From: Gemmiger formicilis
GTDB taxonomy: Bacteria; Bacillota; Clostridia; Oscillospirales; Ruminococcaceae
Length of the DNA: 64,000 nucleotides
NCBI RefSeq assembly: GCF_900167555.1
Contig: NZ_FUYF01000003.1
Span: forward strand, 124,001 to 188,000
Reading direction: 5' to 3'
In this document: positions 16,398-25,194 of the stretch, one piece after another
Layout: the number at the start of each line of letters is the position of its first letter
Position numbering within the stretch: position 1 is the first letter of the stretch
Position numbers and translations under genes: made by a program
The notes under the pieces: model-generated
The model's database searches: none
Seen by the model: only the letters and a program-made list of their open reading frames with translations
What the model was told of the DNA's origin: nothing

Positions 16398-16490
16398 GTG
16401 TTTTGACAGAAAAAATTTTGATTTTTTTCATAATTTTGCGTTTTTGTTTGATTCAGGCGCTAAATATTGTGTTTTCGGTGCCCACAGGGC

Positions 16491-16519
16491 TTGTCTTGCC
16501 GCCATTTCTACGATATAAT
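16491..16519 (+). promoter_or_regulatory. Promoter of the M50 protease-scpAB operon
   Basis: TTGTCT (16491-16496), 17-bp spacer, TATAAT (16514-16519). The start near 16526 leaves too short a leader for ATG 16534 and favours TTG 16552. Confidence 0.7.
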
Positions 16520-16551
16520 AGACTAAGCTTTTAATGGGGTGGTGTTATCTT

Positions 16552-17208
16552 TTGAACGGATTGTTGTCTCCCGCGGTGATCGTGCAGTATCTGCTGCGCG
16601 CTGTTGTCGTGCTCATCACCATCCCGTTTCACGAGTCGGCCCACGCGCTGGCCAGCCATCTGCTGGGTGATGACACTGCCGTGCGCGCCGGGCGTCTCTC
16701 GATGAATCCGCTGCGCCACTTCGACCCGCTGGGTGCCCTGTGCATGCTGGTGGGAGGCGTCGGCTGGGCCAAGCCCGTCTCGATCAACCCGTACAACTAT
16801 AAGAACCCCAAGGTCGGCATGGCGCTGTCCGCCGCCGCGGGCCCTGCCAGCAATCTGCTGCTGGCGTGGGTGTCGATGATCCTGTACAAGCTGTGCTGGT
16901 ACAGCGGGCTGGGGGACGCCGTGCCCGTGCTGACGATGTTCCTATATTATATGGTAGCCATGAATCTGAGCCTGGCGGTTTTCAATCTGCTGCCGGTGCC
17001 GCCGTTTGACGGCAGCCGCATTGCGCTTTTGTTTTTGCCGCAGCGGCTCTATTTCAGAGCGATGAAATATGAGCGATATATTATGCTGGCCGTGCTGGCA
17101 CTGGTGTTTTTGGGTCTGCTGGACGCGCCGCTGTCTTGGCTTGTCAACGGTATGTGGCGGCTGATGCTGCACCTGACAGGCTTTGTGGAGCTGCTTTGGG
17201 GGTATTGA
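16552..17208 (+). CDS. Site-2 protease family (M50) membrane metalloprotease
   Basis: A 218-residue intramembrane zinc protease-like protein with about five to six hydrophobic segments. The zinc motif HESAH lies in the first membrane region and the second metal-ligand motif (PPFDGSR) in the last third. Compact rhomboid-size M50 proteins commonly precede scpA in Firmicutes; the substrate is unknown. GGGGTGG (16537-16543) sits before TTG 16552, preferred over ATG 16534, which has no ribosome site. Confidence 0.85.
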   Translation: MNGLLSPAVIVQYLLRAVVVLITIPFHESAHALASHLLGDDTAVRAGRLSMNPLRHFDPLGALCMLVGGVGWAKPVSINPYNYKNPKVGMALSAAAGPASNLLLAWVSMILYKLCWYSGLGDAVPVLTMFLYYMVAMNLSLAVFNLLPVPPFDGSRIALLFLPQRLYFRAMKYERYIMLAVLALVFLGLLDAPLSWLVNGMWRLMLHLTGFVELLWGY

Positions 17209-17212
17209 GTTT

Positions 17213-17938
17213 TTGCCGGAAGTTCTGACATTTAAAATAGAAGATTTTGAGGGCCCACTGGATTTGCTGCTGTACCTGGTGGGCAAAAATAAAATGAACC
17301 TCTATGATGTCAACATCATGGAGCTGATCGAGCAGTACACCGCTGCCATCCGGGAGATGCAGCAGGACCGGATGGAGATTTCCAGCGAGTTCATCGACAT
17401 GGCGGCGCATCTGGTGCAGATGAAAAGCGCCCTGCTGCTGCCGCGCAGCCCCGAGGCTGAGCGCATGAAGGCCGAGCTGACGGGGCGTTTGATCGAGTAC
17501 AGCGCCTGCAAGGAGGTGGCCGCCCAGCTGGGCAGCCGTGCCCGTGACCTGTACACCGTAGCCCGTGAGCCGATGCCGCTGGTCGGCGCTGCCGAATACA
17601 CCCGCCGCCATGACCCGAACTGGCTCGTGCAGGCGTGGTTTAATCTGATGGGCCGCAGCACCCGCAAGAAAAAGCCCACGCAGGAAAAGTTTGAGCCGCT
17701 CGTCACCGCGCCGTTTGTCTCCGTCGCCAGCCGCGTCTCCCACATGCTGCGCGGCTTGCTCAAGGGCAGCCTGCAAAAAATAGGCCAGCTGTTCAGCCAT
17801 GAGGAAAGCCGCAGCACAAACGTAGCGACCTTCCTGGCGCTGCTCGAGCTCATCCGCGCGGGACGCGTCAAGGTCGACGACAGCGGCACCTTGCAGCTGG
17901 ACCGCACACACCGCAGAAGAAAGGACAAAACGCCATGA
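17213..17938 (+). CDS. scpA: Segregation and condensation protein A (kleisin)
   Basis: A 241-residue kleisin that bridges SMC heads in chromosome condensation. The N-terminal signature FKIEDFEGPLDLLLYLV and the DMAAHLVQMKSALLLP helix are clear; the C-terminal winged-helix part includes TFLALLELIRAGRVKV. The start is taken as TTG 17213 with GGGGGT 9 bases before; the gene runs almost directly from the M50 gene and overlaps scpB by 4 bp. Confidence 0.93.
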   Translation: MPEVLTFKIEDFEGPLDLLLYLVGKNKMNLYDVNIMELIEQYTAAIREMQQDRMEISSEFIDMAAHLVQMKSALLLPRSPEAERMKAELTGRLIEYSACKEVAAQLGSRARDLYTVAREPMPLVGAAEYTRRHDPNWLVQAWFNLMGRSTRKKKPTQEKFEPLVTAPFVSVASRVSHMLRGLLKGSLQKIGQLFSHEESRSTNVATFLALLELIRAGRVKVDDSGTLQLDRTHRRRKDKTP

Positions 17939-18510
17939 CAGAACGACAGGAGCTCGGCTCTCTTGAAGCCATGCTGTTTGCCCACGCCGAGCCTGTGGAG
18001 ACCGCCCGCCTGGCCGACGCCCTGCGGCTGGACGCCGACGAGGTCACCACGCTTTTGCAAAAGCTGCAAAAACACTACGATGAGCAGGAGAGCGGCATGG
18101 TCATCCTGTACTTCGAGCCTGACCGCTGGCAGATGACGACCCGCCCGTACTACGGCGAGATGGTCAAGCGCATTCTGGACACCCGCCGCAACGCGCCGCT
18201 TTCGCCTGCCGCACTGGAGGTACTGGCCGTCATCGCCTACAATCAGCCCGTCTCCCGCAGCTTTATCGAGCAGGTACGCGGCGTTGACTCGTCGTCCACC
18301 GTCACCAAGCTGTTGGACAAGGGACTGATCGAGGAGGCGGGCCGCCTGGACCTGCCCGGCAAGCCGGTAGCTTTCCAGGTCACGGACACATTTCTACGCG
18401 TCTTTGGCCTCGGCAGTCTGGCCGACCTGCCACCGCTTCACGGCGAGGCTGCCGAGAGCGCCGAGCCGGAGGAGACGGAAGGCGACGACGGTCAGCTGGA
18501 ATGGAAGTGA
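17935..18510 (+). CDS. scpB: Segregation and condensation protein B
   Basis: A 191-residue protein with tandem winged helices that binds the ScpA kleisin. Visible: LEAMLFAHAEPV at the N-terminus and the conserved ALEVLAVIAYNQPVSRSFIE and GLIEEAGRLDLPGKP segments. The ATG overlaps the scpA stop (ATGA), as expected for subunits made together. Confidence 0.94.
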   Translation: MTERQELGSLEAMLFAHAEPVETARLADALRLDADEVTTLLQKLQKHYDEQESGMVILYFEPDRWQMTTRPYYGEMVKRILDTRRNAPLSPAALEVLAVIAYNQPVSRSFIEQVRGVDSSSTVTKLLDKGLIEEAGRLDLPGKPVAFQVTDTFLRVFGLGSLADLPPLHGEAAESAEPEETEGDDGQLEWK

Positions 18511-18516
18511 TTGCTT

Positions 18517-19344
18517 ATGGCCATTCTGTTGTTCCTTCTCCGACTGATCGGCTGGGTGCTGCTGGCGGTGCTCTTGCTGCTGCTCGTCGCCCTGCTGATA
18601 CCGCTGGGCGTTCGGTTTGCGTACCGTCCGGGCAGCGTGCGGGCCACGGCCTGCTACGGACCGCTGCACTTCACGCTCTGGCCGCGCAAGGGCCAGCCGG
18701 AAGCACTGAACAAGCCCGCCTCCGCCGCACCGCCCGGGCAGACCGTGCGCAAGACGGCGGACGGCGAACAGGCTTCCGTCACCGTGGCGGTCAAGCCGGA
18801 CAAGCCCGCACAGACCGTCGCCCGGCAGCCCGCGGCGCAGGGGAAGCCCGAAGCGCCGAACCCTGCTGACAGTGTCCCCGCTGAAGACGCCGATGCTGAG
18901 GGCAGCGCGAAAAAGATCGGTCTGCCGTTCGGCATCTCGGCGCGCATCGACGCCGCTATGCAGCTGCTGTCCAATGACCCGATGGCATTTGCCCGGTGCA
19001 TGCTGGGCCACACAGGCTGGCTGGGGCGTCATCTGCTGCGTTCGGTGCGGATGTCCGGGCTGGACATCTTCTGGACCGTGACCGCCGACGAGGCCAGCGC
19101 CACCGCCGAGCTGTTCGGCGCCGAAATGGCGCTTGCCAACAATCTGCTGGCTCTGGTCCAGCAGTACATCCGCGTACAGAGTGACCGCCTCTGGCTCGAG
19201 CCGGATTTCACCGGCGAGCGCGCAGGGGAGCGTATCGTCTCGTTCCGTCTGACGTCCTGCGCCGCCGTGCTGCTCTGGCTCGTCATCCGGCTGCTGCACC
19301 GTCTGTGGAAGGACCCGCAGCTGCAGCCCGCCGCAAAGGCATAA
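18517..19344 (+). CDS. DUF2953 domain membrane-anchored protein
   Basis: A 275-residue protein with one strongly hydrophobic N-terminal segment (about 4-30), an Ala/Pro/Lys-rich linker (about 65-130), and a C-terminal domain with a hydrophobic stretch. Position between scpB and ytfJ and the overall shape match the clostridial DUF2953 family, whose role is not known and is suspected to be linked to sporulation because it neighbours ytfJ. ATG 18517 has GGAAG 9 bases upstream. Confidence 0.7.
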   Translation: MAILLFLLRLIGWVLLAVLLLLLVALLIPLGVRFAYRPGSVRATACYGPLHFTLWPRKGQPEALNKPASAAPPGQTVRKTADGEQASVTVAVKPDKPAQTVARQPAAQGKPEAPNPADSVPAEDADAEGSAKKIGLPFGISARIDAAMQLLSNDPMAFARCMLGHTGWLGRHLLRSVRMSGLDIFWTVTADEASATAELFGAEMALANNLLALVQQYIRVQSDRLWLEPDFTGERAGERIVSFRLTSCAAVLLWLVIRLLHRLWKDPQLQPAAKA

Positions 19345-19379
19345 ACGATTTCTTTTTTCGATAAAAGGAGGAACTTACA

Positions 19380-19769
19380 ATGGCTGAACATCCTATTCAA
19401 GGTCTGATGGGCGTCACCATCGAGAAAATCCGCGACATGGTCAACGCCGAGACCATCATCGGCGACCCGATCCATGTGGATGACACCACCATCATCCCGG
19501 TCTCCCGCGTCACCTTCGGGTTTGTGTCCGGCGGCTCCGACGTCGGCCCCAGCTCCAACAAGCAGATGTTCGGCGGCGGCAGCGGCGCAGGCGTCTCGGT
19601 CACGCCGGTGGCATTTCTCGTAGTTTCCAACGGCAATGTGCGCACCGTCCAGCTGGTGGAGAAGGTCTCCGCCGTTGACAATGTTATAGCCTCGCTGCCG
19701 GAGCTGGTGGACAAGGTCGCTGCGCTCATCAAGAAAGAAAAGCCGGGTGCTGACGCACCCGCCGAATAA
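19380..19769 (+). CDS. ytfJ: GerW family sporulation protein (YtfJ)
   Basis: A 129-residue protein with the GerW/YtfJ pattern: HPIQGLMGVTIEKIRDMV, TIIPVSRVTFGF, a glycine-rich GGGSGAG loop and VTPVAFLVV. In Bacillus the protein is made in the forespore and is needed for normal germination. AAAGGAGG precedes the ATG. Confidence 0.92.
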   Translation: MAEHPIQGLMGVTIEKIRDMVNAETIIGDPIHVDDTTIIPVSRVTFGFVSGGSDVGPSSNKQMFGGGSGAGVSVTPVAFLVVSNGNVRTVQLVEKVSAVDNVIASLPELVDKVAALIKKEKPGADAPAE

Positions 19770-19784
19770 GGAGTATAAATTTTA

Positions 19785-20594
19785 ATGGCAGAACAACGTA
19801 TTCAAAAGGTACTGGCCGACCAGGGCATCTGCTCCCGCCGCGAGGCCGAGCGCCTGATCGCTGCGGGCAAAGTCAAGGTCAACGGCCACCCGGTCACCCT
19901 GGGCGACAAGATGGACCCCGACTATGACAAGGTCATGATCGACGGGCAGACACAGCGCATCGTGCGCAAGCGCCAGTACACCTATATCATGCTGCACAAG
20001 CCCCGCGGCTATCTGACGACCCGCTCTGACGACCGTGGCCGCAAGACCGTCATGGATCTTGTTTCCGATGTGCCCGCCATGCTGCGCCCGGTGGGCCGCC
20101 TGGACAAGGACAGCGAGGGTCTGCTGCTCATGACCGATGACGGCGCGTTCATCAATATGCTGACCCACCCGTCCGGCGGTGTCGGCAAGCTGTACCGCGT
20201 CACGGTCAATCCCCGCGCCACTGAGCAGCAGATCATCGAGATGTCGTCCGGCGTTGTGCTGGATGACGGCGTCAAGACCAAGCCCTGCGTCATCCACGTC
20301 GTGGTCGATGAGCCGGGCCGCAGTGTGCTGGAGATCACCCTGCACGAGGGCCGCAACCGCCAGATCCGCCGCATGTGCTCCGCTGTCGGCCTGCAGGTCG
20401 TGCGCCTGCGCCGCAGCGCCGAGGGTCCCGTCAAGCTCGGTATGCTGCAGCCCGGCGAGTACCGTGAGCTGAAAAAGAGTGAGATCAATGCCCTGCGCAA
20501 CGCAGCCATGAAATCTGCCGGCAAAGGGGAGAGCCGTGCTGCCAGCCCGGCCCGCCGTCCCGGTCCCCTTAAAAAGCGCACAAATTCTGACTAA
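19785..20594 (+). CDS. rluB: 23S rRNA pseudouridine synthase (RluB/RsuA family)
   Basis: A 269-residue enzyme with an N-terminal S4 RNA-binding domain (RIQKVLADQGICSRREAERL) and a pseudouridine synthase domain. The catalytic aspartate is in GRLDKDSEGLLLMTDDG; the C-terminal RNRQIRRMC motif is typical. It modifies large-subunit rRNA, probably the RluB site. A basic Lys/Arg/Pro tail ends the protein. Confidence 0.92.
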   Translation: MAEQRIQKVLADQGICSRREAERLIAAGKVKVNGHPVTLGDKMDPDYDKVMIDGQTQRIVRKRQYTYIMLHKPRGYLTTRSDDRGRKTVMDLVSDVPAMLRPVGRLDKDSEGLLLMTDDGAFINMLTHPSGGVGKLYRVTVNPRATEQQIIEMSSGVVLDDGVKTKPCVIHVVVDEPGRSVLEITLHEGRNRQIRRMCSAVGLQVVRLRRSAEGPVKLGMLQPGEYRELKKSEINALRNAAMKSAGKGESRAASPARRPGPLKKRTNSD

Positions 20595-20625
20595 AATTGC
20601 AGAAAATTCTGAAAAATGTGCAATA

Positions 20626-20660
20626 TTCCACTTGTGGAAACGTCGCGAACGTAGTATAAT
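20626..20660 (+). promoter_or_regulatory. Promoter with overlapping palindrome for the carboxyltransferase operon
   Basis: TTGTGG (20632-20637), 17-bp spacer, TATAAT (20655-20660). A perfect dyad TTCCAC-TT-GTGGAA (20626-20639) overlaps the -35 box, a likely regulator site. A leader of about 65 nt follows. Confidence 0.65.
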
Positions 20661-20732
20661 TCAATTAAATGGCGGATTTTTTGTAAAGTATTTTTATAAA
20701 AAACAGTCAGCTTTACCATAGGAGGAAACTGT

Positions 20733-22055
20733 ATGGCAGCAAATAAGCCCGGCAAGGCAGAGATCCTTGCAGCATTTTTTGATGACGGCACCTACTCGCC
20801 GCTGTTTACCGACGGCGCAGTGAGTGCTGCTTACGGCTGTGCAAACGGCCAGAACGCCTACGTCGTGTTTGAGGACGGTTCTCCCGTCGGCGTGCAGGAT
20901 ATTGAAAAGAATATCCGCGTGCTGGAGATGGCCGCCGAGACCGGCGCACCGGTTGTTACGTTCTATGATTCCACGGGTGCCAAGCTTGAGGGCGGTCTTG
21001 ATCTGCTCAACGCCAACGCCCGCCTGACCGCAGAGATTGCGCGCGTTTCCGGCGTTGTGCCTCAGGTCGCCGTTGTCACCGGTACCTGCGCCGGCACCAA
21101 CGCCATCAACGCCGCTGCCGCGGACGTCTGTGTCATGGCAGAGGATGCCGAGCTGTTCCTGAACGCTCCGTTCAACGCTGAGGACAAGGTTGCAAACGCC
21201 GGCTCTGCCGCGTTTGCCGCCAAGGCCGGTGTCGCCGCCGTTACCGCTGCGGACGCCGTTGCCGCCGCCAAGCAGGCTGCCTCCATCGTCGCCCTGCTGC
21301 CCGCCAACAATCTGGCCGGTCCTGCGCTGTTCGACTTTGCCGCTCCCTCCAAGGCTCTTGACCTCGTCAAGTACTCCGCGGCTGACGCGATCTCTGCTCT
21401 GGCCGATGAGGGCAGCACTGTGGAGCTGTACGCAGGCTACGGCAAGAACATCGTCACCGCGCTGGCTACCATCAACGGCAGCGCCGTTGGTATCCTGGCC
21501 ACCGAGAAGGCCGCCCTGTGCCACAAGTGCACCGCCAAGGCTGCCCGCTTCGTTCGTCTGTGCGATGCCTATAGCATCCCCGTTGTGACCGTCGTCAACA
21601 CCGAGGGCTTCGGCAAGAGCGAGGGCGACGATCAGGCTGGCGGCATCCGTCAGGCTGCCCGTATGGCCGGTGTCTACGCCGAGGCTACCACCGTCAAGGT
21701 CGCCGTACTGGCCGGTGAGGCCGTCGGCCCTGCCTACACGGTCTTTGCCGCCTGCGCCGACTGGCGTGTCGCTGTGCAGGGCTGCACCGTAGCCCCGCTG
21801 GCTCCCGAGGCCGCTGTCACCGTTCTGTACAAGGACGAGATCTTTGCTTCCGATAACATCGTCAACGCCACCAAGGCCAAGGCTGCCGCCTACGCCAAGG
21901 AGGTCTGCAGCGCCAATGCCGCTGTGGCCAACGGTGCTGCTGACGCCATTGCCGATGCTGCCACCGCCCGCGGCGCTGTCGCTCAGGCTCTGGATATGCT
22001 GGCCAGCAAGCGTACTGTGCGCCTGGCTAAGAAGCACGGCAATATCACGCTGTAA
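20733..22055 (+). CDS. Carboxyltransferase-domain protein (12S / propionyl-CoA carboxylase beta-like, divergent)
   Basis: A 440-residue crotonase-fold carboxyltransferase, about 70 residues shorter than usual (around 510), lacking the normal N-terminus. Similarity is clear at FYDSTGAKLEGGLD, VSGVVPQVAVVTGTCAG and the C-terminal KRTVRLAKKHGN. Family members move CO2 between biotin and an acyl-CoA. Two oxyanion-hole glycine pairs are changed: AGT instead of AGG near residue 125, and GEAVGPAY where relatives have KAYGGSY. It is co-transcribed with a biotin carrier and a pyruvate/oxaloacetate carboxyltransferase. It may use an unusual acyl-CoA or be partly structural. Confidence 0.78.
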   Translation: MAANKPGKAEILAAFFDDGTYSPLFTDGAVSAAYGCANGQNAYVVFEDGSPVGVQDIEKNIRVLEMAAETGAPVVTFYDSTGAKLEGGLDLLNANARLTAEIARVSGVVPQVAVVTGTCAGTNAINAAAADVCVMAEDAELFLNAPFNAEDKVANAGSAAFAAKAGVAAVTAADAVAAAKQAASIVALLPANNLAGPALFDFAAPSKALDLVKYSAADAISALADEGSTVELYAGYGKNIVTALATINGSAVGILATEKAALCHKCTAKAARFVRLCDAYSIPVVTVVNTEGFGKSEGDDQAGGIRQAARMAGVYAEATTVKVAVLAGEAVGPAYTVFAACADWRVAVQGCTVAPLAPEAAVTVLYKDEIFASDNIVNATKAKAAAYAKEVCSANAAVANGAADAIADAATARGAVAQALDMLASKRTVRLAKKHGNITL

Positions 22056-22086
22056 TCATCAACCTTGAAATAGGGAGGACTTTTCC

Positions 22087-22464
22087 ATGAAAAACCTGAT
22101 CGTTACCGTTAACGGCGTTGCTTATAATGTCACCGTTGAGGAAGGCACCGGCGCTCCCGTTGCCGCTGCTGCTCCTGTTGCTGCCCCCGCAGCCGCTCCG
22201 GCTCCCGCCGCTGCTCCTGCACCTGCTGCCGCTCCTGCCGGTGCCGCCGGTGCTGTCTCCGTCACCGCTCCCATGCCCGGCAATATCCTGGATGTCAAGG
22301 TCAAGGCCGGTGACTCCGTCAAGGCTGGCGACACCCTGCTGATCCTCGAGGCCATGAAGATGGAGAACGAGATCAGCGCTCCGCAGGACGGCACCATTGC
22401 CAGCGTCAATGTGCGCAAGGGCGACGTTGTCAACTCCGGCGACCTGCTCATCACCATGAACTAA
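22087..22464 (+). CDS. Biotin carboxyl carrier protein (1.3S/BCCP-like)
   Basis: A 125-residue protein. Residues about 24-56 form an Ala/Pro linker, and the C-terminal 70 residues are a biotinyl domain with EAMKMEN, where Lys91 is the biotinylation site. It carries CO2 between the two carboxyltransferase subunits encoded on either side. Size and composition match the small biotin subunits of transcarboxylases and sodium-pumping decarboxylases. Confidence 0.92.
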   Translation: MKNLIVTVNGVAYNVTVEEGTGAPVAAAAPVAAPAAAPAPAAAPAPAAAPAGAAGAVSVTAPMPGNILDVKVKAGDSVKAGDTLLILEAMKMENEISAPQDGTIASVNVRKGDVVNSGDLLITMN

Positions 22465-22486
22465 TAGAAAGGCCGGGTGAATCACA

Positions 22487-23890
22487 TTGGCTAAGAAACC
22501 CATTAAGATTACTGAGGTCGTCCTGCGTGACGCCCATCAGTCTCTGCTGGCCACCCGTATGACCATGGACGAGATGCGCCCCATCCTGCCCGAAATGGAC
22601 AAGATCCCGTATTTCTCCGTTGAGTGCTGGGGCGGCGCTACGTTCGACTCCTGCATCCGCTTCCTGGACGAGGACCCCTGGGAGCGTCTGCGCATTCTGC
22701 GCAAGGAGTTGCCCCACCAGAAGCTGCAGATGCTGTTCCGCGGCCAGAACATGCTGGGCTACCGTCCCTACGCTGATGACGCCGTCGAGTACTTCGTCCA
22801 GAAGTCCGTTGCCAACGGCATCGACGTCATCCGTATCTTTGACGCGCTGAACGACCCCCGCAACCTGCAGACTGCCATCAAGGCAGCCAACAAGGAGGGT
22901 GCCCATGTTCAGGCCTGCATCAGCTACACCCTGAGCCCGGTACATAACAACGAGTACTTCGCCAACTATGCCAAGACTCTCGAGGAGATGGGCGCTGACT
23001 CCATCTGCATCAAGGATATGGCCGGCCTGCTCAAGCCCTACACCTGCTATGAGCTGGTCTCCGAGCTGAAAAAGACCGTCAAGATCCCCGTGGACATCCA
23101 CAGCCACTACACCGCAGGTCTGGCTTCCATGTCCATCCTGAAGGGCATCGAGGCTGGTGCCGACATCGTCGATACCGCTATGAGCCCTCTGGCTCTGGGC
23201 ACTTCTCACATGCCCACCGAAAGCCTGGTCGCCGCCCTGCAGGGCACCGACTACGACACCGGTCTGGATCTGAACCAGCTGAATGTCGTCCGTGCTTACT
23301 TCAACAAGCTGCGCGAGAAGTACATCGCCAACGGCCAGATCAACCAGAAGTCTTTGGGCGTTGATGCCAACACCCTGCTGTATCAGGTTCCGGGCGGCAT
23401 GTTCTCCAATATGCTCAAGCAGCTGAAGGACGCCGGTAAGGAGGACAAGCTCCAGGACGTTCTGGAGGAGATTCCCCGCGTCCGTGAGGATGCCGGTTAT
23501 CCGCCGCTGGTCACCCCGACCAGCCAGATCGTTGGTACCCAGGCCGTCTTTAACGTCATCATGGGTGAGCGCTACAAGATGGTCACCAAGGAGTTCAAGG
23601 GCCTGGTCCACGGCGATTACGGCAAGACCCCCGCGCCCATTAAGAAGGAGTTCAGTGATTTCATCCTGAAGGGCGAGCAGCCGATCACCTGCCGCTTTGC
23701 CGACACCCTTGAGCCCGAGATGGAGAAGCTGAAGGCCGAGGCCTCCAAGTACGCCATCCAGGAGGAGGACGTTCTGACCTACGCCATGTTCCCGCAGGTC
23801 GCGCCCAAGTTCTTTGAGAAGCGCAACGCCCGTCTGCAGGGTGTCGATGCTCTGCACGCCGACTACGAAAACAAGTCTCACCCCGTCTAA
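22487..23890 (+). CDS. Pyruvate/oxaloacetate carboxyltransferase subunit (OadA/5S-like, no biotin domain)
   Basis: A 467-residue TIM-barrel carboxyltransferase of the oxaloacetate decarboxylase alpha / pyruvate carboxylase / transcarboxylase 5S family. Visible: VLRDAHQSLLATR (metal ligand Asp), the CWGGATFD motif, SICIKDMAG with the carbamylated lysine, and DIHSHYTAG metal ligands. The C-terminal biotin domain of OadA is absent; that part is the separate small gene upstream. Start is TTG behind AAAGGCCGGGTG. It probably catalyses pyruvate + CO2-biotin to oxaloacetate or the reverse. Confidence 0.88.
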   Translation: MAKKPIKITEVVLRDAHQSLLATRMTMDEMRPILPEMDKIPYFSVECWGGATFDSCIRFLDEDPWERLRILRKELPHQKLQMLFRGQNMLGYRPYADDAVEYFVQKSVANGIDVIRIFDALNDPRNLQTAIKAANKEGAHVQACISYTLSPVHNNEYFANYAKTLEEMGADSICIKDMAGLLKPYTCYELVSELKKTVKIPVDIHSHYTAGLASMSILKGIEAGADIVDTAMSPLALGTSHMPTESLVAALQGTDYDTGLDLNQLNVVRAYFNKLREKYIANGQINQKSLGVDANTLLYQVPGGMFSNMLKQLKDAGKEDKLQDVLEEIPRVREDAGYPPLVTPTSQIVGTQAVFNVIMGERYKMVTKEFKGLVHGDYGKTPAPIKKEFSDFILKGEQPITCRFADTLEPEMEKLKAEASKYAIQEEDVLTYAMFPQVAPKFFEKRNARLQGVDALHADYENKSHPV

Positions 23891-23902
23891 GTAAAAAAAT
23901 TG

Positions 23903-23933
23903 CCGCTCCCGCTCTGCCGCGGGGGCGGTTTTT
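23903..23933 (+). terminator. Terminator of the carboxyltransferase operon
   Basis: CCGCTCCC / GGGGGCGG stem (one T-G pair) followed by TTTTT. Confidence 0.8.
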
Positions 23934-23986
23934 GTTTACCGCGCCACAAAAACTGCGTGAAATATTGCAAAATCCCGGCGTCAGCC

Positions 23987-24015
23987 TTGCATCTTGCGCC
24001 CAAAAATAGTAAAAT
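23987..24015 (+). promoter_or_regulatory. Promoter of the yicC-gmk-priA operon
   Basis: TTGCAT (23987-23992), 17-bp spacer, TAAAAT (24010-24015). Confidence 0.65.
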
Positions 24016-24046
24016 ATAAAATATATGTGTTTATGAGGTGTAGGTT

Positions 24047-24925
24047 ATGGTTTTGAGCATGACAGGATATGGCCGTGCCGGTGCGCTGCTGCATGGCCGT
24101 GACATCAAGGTTGAACTTCGCAGCGTCAACGCGCGCTTTTTTGAATACTCCTCGCGCCTGCCGCGCTCCTGCGCATTTCTGGAGGACAAGCTGAAAAAGC
24201 TCGTCGCCTCCAAGGTCAGCCGCGGCAAGGTAGAACTGAGCCTTTCCATCCAGACCGTCACGGCGGCGGATACCGTCGTCACCGTCAACTGGCAGCTGGC
24301 CGAGGGCTACCGCGCCGCACTGAATGCGATGGCCGAGCGGATGGATCTGAAAAACGACGTCTCCGTCGGGATGCTGTCCCGCTTCCCGGACGTGCTGACC
24401 CAGACTGCCGCCCCGACGAATGAGGACGAGCTGTGGGAGGATGTCAGGACAGTGGCCGAGCAGGCCGTGGACGCCTTTGTCGCAATGCGCGCCGTCGAAG
24501 GCGAGAAGATGAAGGCCGATGTTGCAGGCCGCCTGACCACGATTGAAACGCTCGTCGCCAAAATCGAGGAGAACAGCGCGGGCCGCGTGCAGGCCTACAG
24601 CGATAAGCTCTACGCCCGCCTGCAGGAGCTGCTGGGGGATCGCAGCATCGACGAGGGACGCCTTGTGACCGAGGCCGCGATTTTTGCGGACAAGACCGCC
24701 ATCGACGAGGAAACCGTCCGTCTGCACAGCCATGTGGCGCAGTACCGCGAGATCCTCGAGCTGGACGAGCCGATTGGCCGCAAGCTCGACTTTTTGACGC
24801 AGGAGTTGAACCGCGAGTCCAACACGATTGGCTCCAAGTGCCAGGACGTAGCCATCACGCGGCTGGTCGTCGAGTTGAAATCCGAAATCGAAAAAATTCG
24901 CGAGCAGATTCAGAACATCGAGTAA
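24047..24925 (+). CDS. YicC/YloC family endoribonuclease
   Basis: A 292-residue protein with the family N-terminus (MTGYGRA, ELRSVNARFFEYSSRLP) and the C-terminal KLDFLTQELNRESNTIGSK. YicC-type proteins are endoribonucleases involved in RNA turnover. In Firmicutes the gene heads the yicC-remA-gmk group, as here. Confidence 0.92.
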   Translation: MVLSMTGYGRAGALLHGRDIKVELRSVNARFFEYSSRLPRSCAFLEDKLKKLVASKVSRGKVELSLSIQTVTAADTVVTVNWQLAEGYRAALNAMAERMDLKNDVSVGMLSRFPDVLTQTAAPTNEDELWEDVRTVAEQAVDAFVAMRAVEGEKMKADVAGRLTTIETLVAKIEENSAGRVQAYSDKLYARLQELLGDRSIDEGRLVTEAAIFADKTAIDEETVRLHSHVAQYREILELDEPIGRKLDFLTQELNRESNTIGSKCQDVAITRLVVELKSEIEKIREQIQNIE

Positions 24926-24937
24926 CGGAGGTCCGCC

Positions 24938-25192
24938 ATGAAGCTGCTGAACATTGGCTTTGGCAACATGGTCAATGCTGACCGCATCATCGGCATCGTC
25001 AGCCCGGATTCTGCGCCTATCAAGCGTCTGGTGCAGGATGCCCGCGAGAAGGGCGCACTGATCGATGCCAGCTACGGGCGGCGCACCCAGGCCGTGCTCA
25101 TCATGGACTCTGACCATGTGATTTTGTCCGGCATCCCGCTGGAAAGCCTGACCGGGCGTGCCAACGAAGAAACTGAAGAAAAGAGGAAGTAA
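24938..25192 (+). CDS. RemA-like DUF370 regulator
   Basis: An 84-residue protein matching the DUF370/RemA family ([38 protein letters not shown]). In B. subtilis RemA is a DNA-binding activator of matrix and osmoprotection genes that forms rings. It sits in its conserved place between yicC and gmk. Confidence 0.92.
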   Translation: MKLLNIGFGNMVNADRIIGIVSPDSAPIKRLVQDAREKGALIDASYGRRTQAVLIMDSDHVILSGIPLESLTGRANEETEEKRK

Positions 25193-25194
25193 CG

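Noticed and set aside
22150-22260. Ala/Pro repeat suspected as a tandem DNA repeat
   Set aside because: It is the flexible linker of the biotin carrier, normal for that family.
20694-23881. Long minus-strand frames (447 and 476 codons) opposite the carboxyltransferase operon
   Set aside because: Antisense shadows with Gly/Val/Leu/His repeats and no start context; the sense genes have clear motifs.
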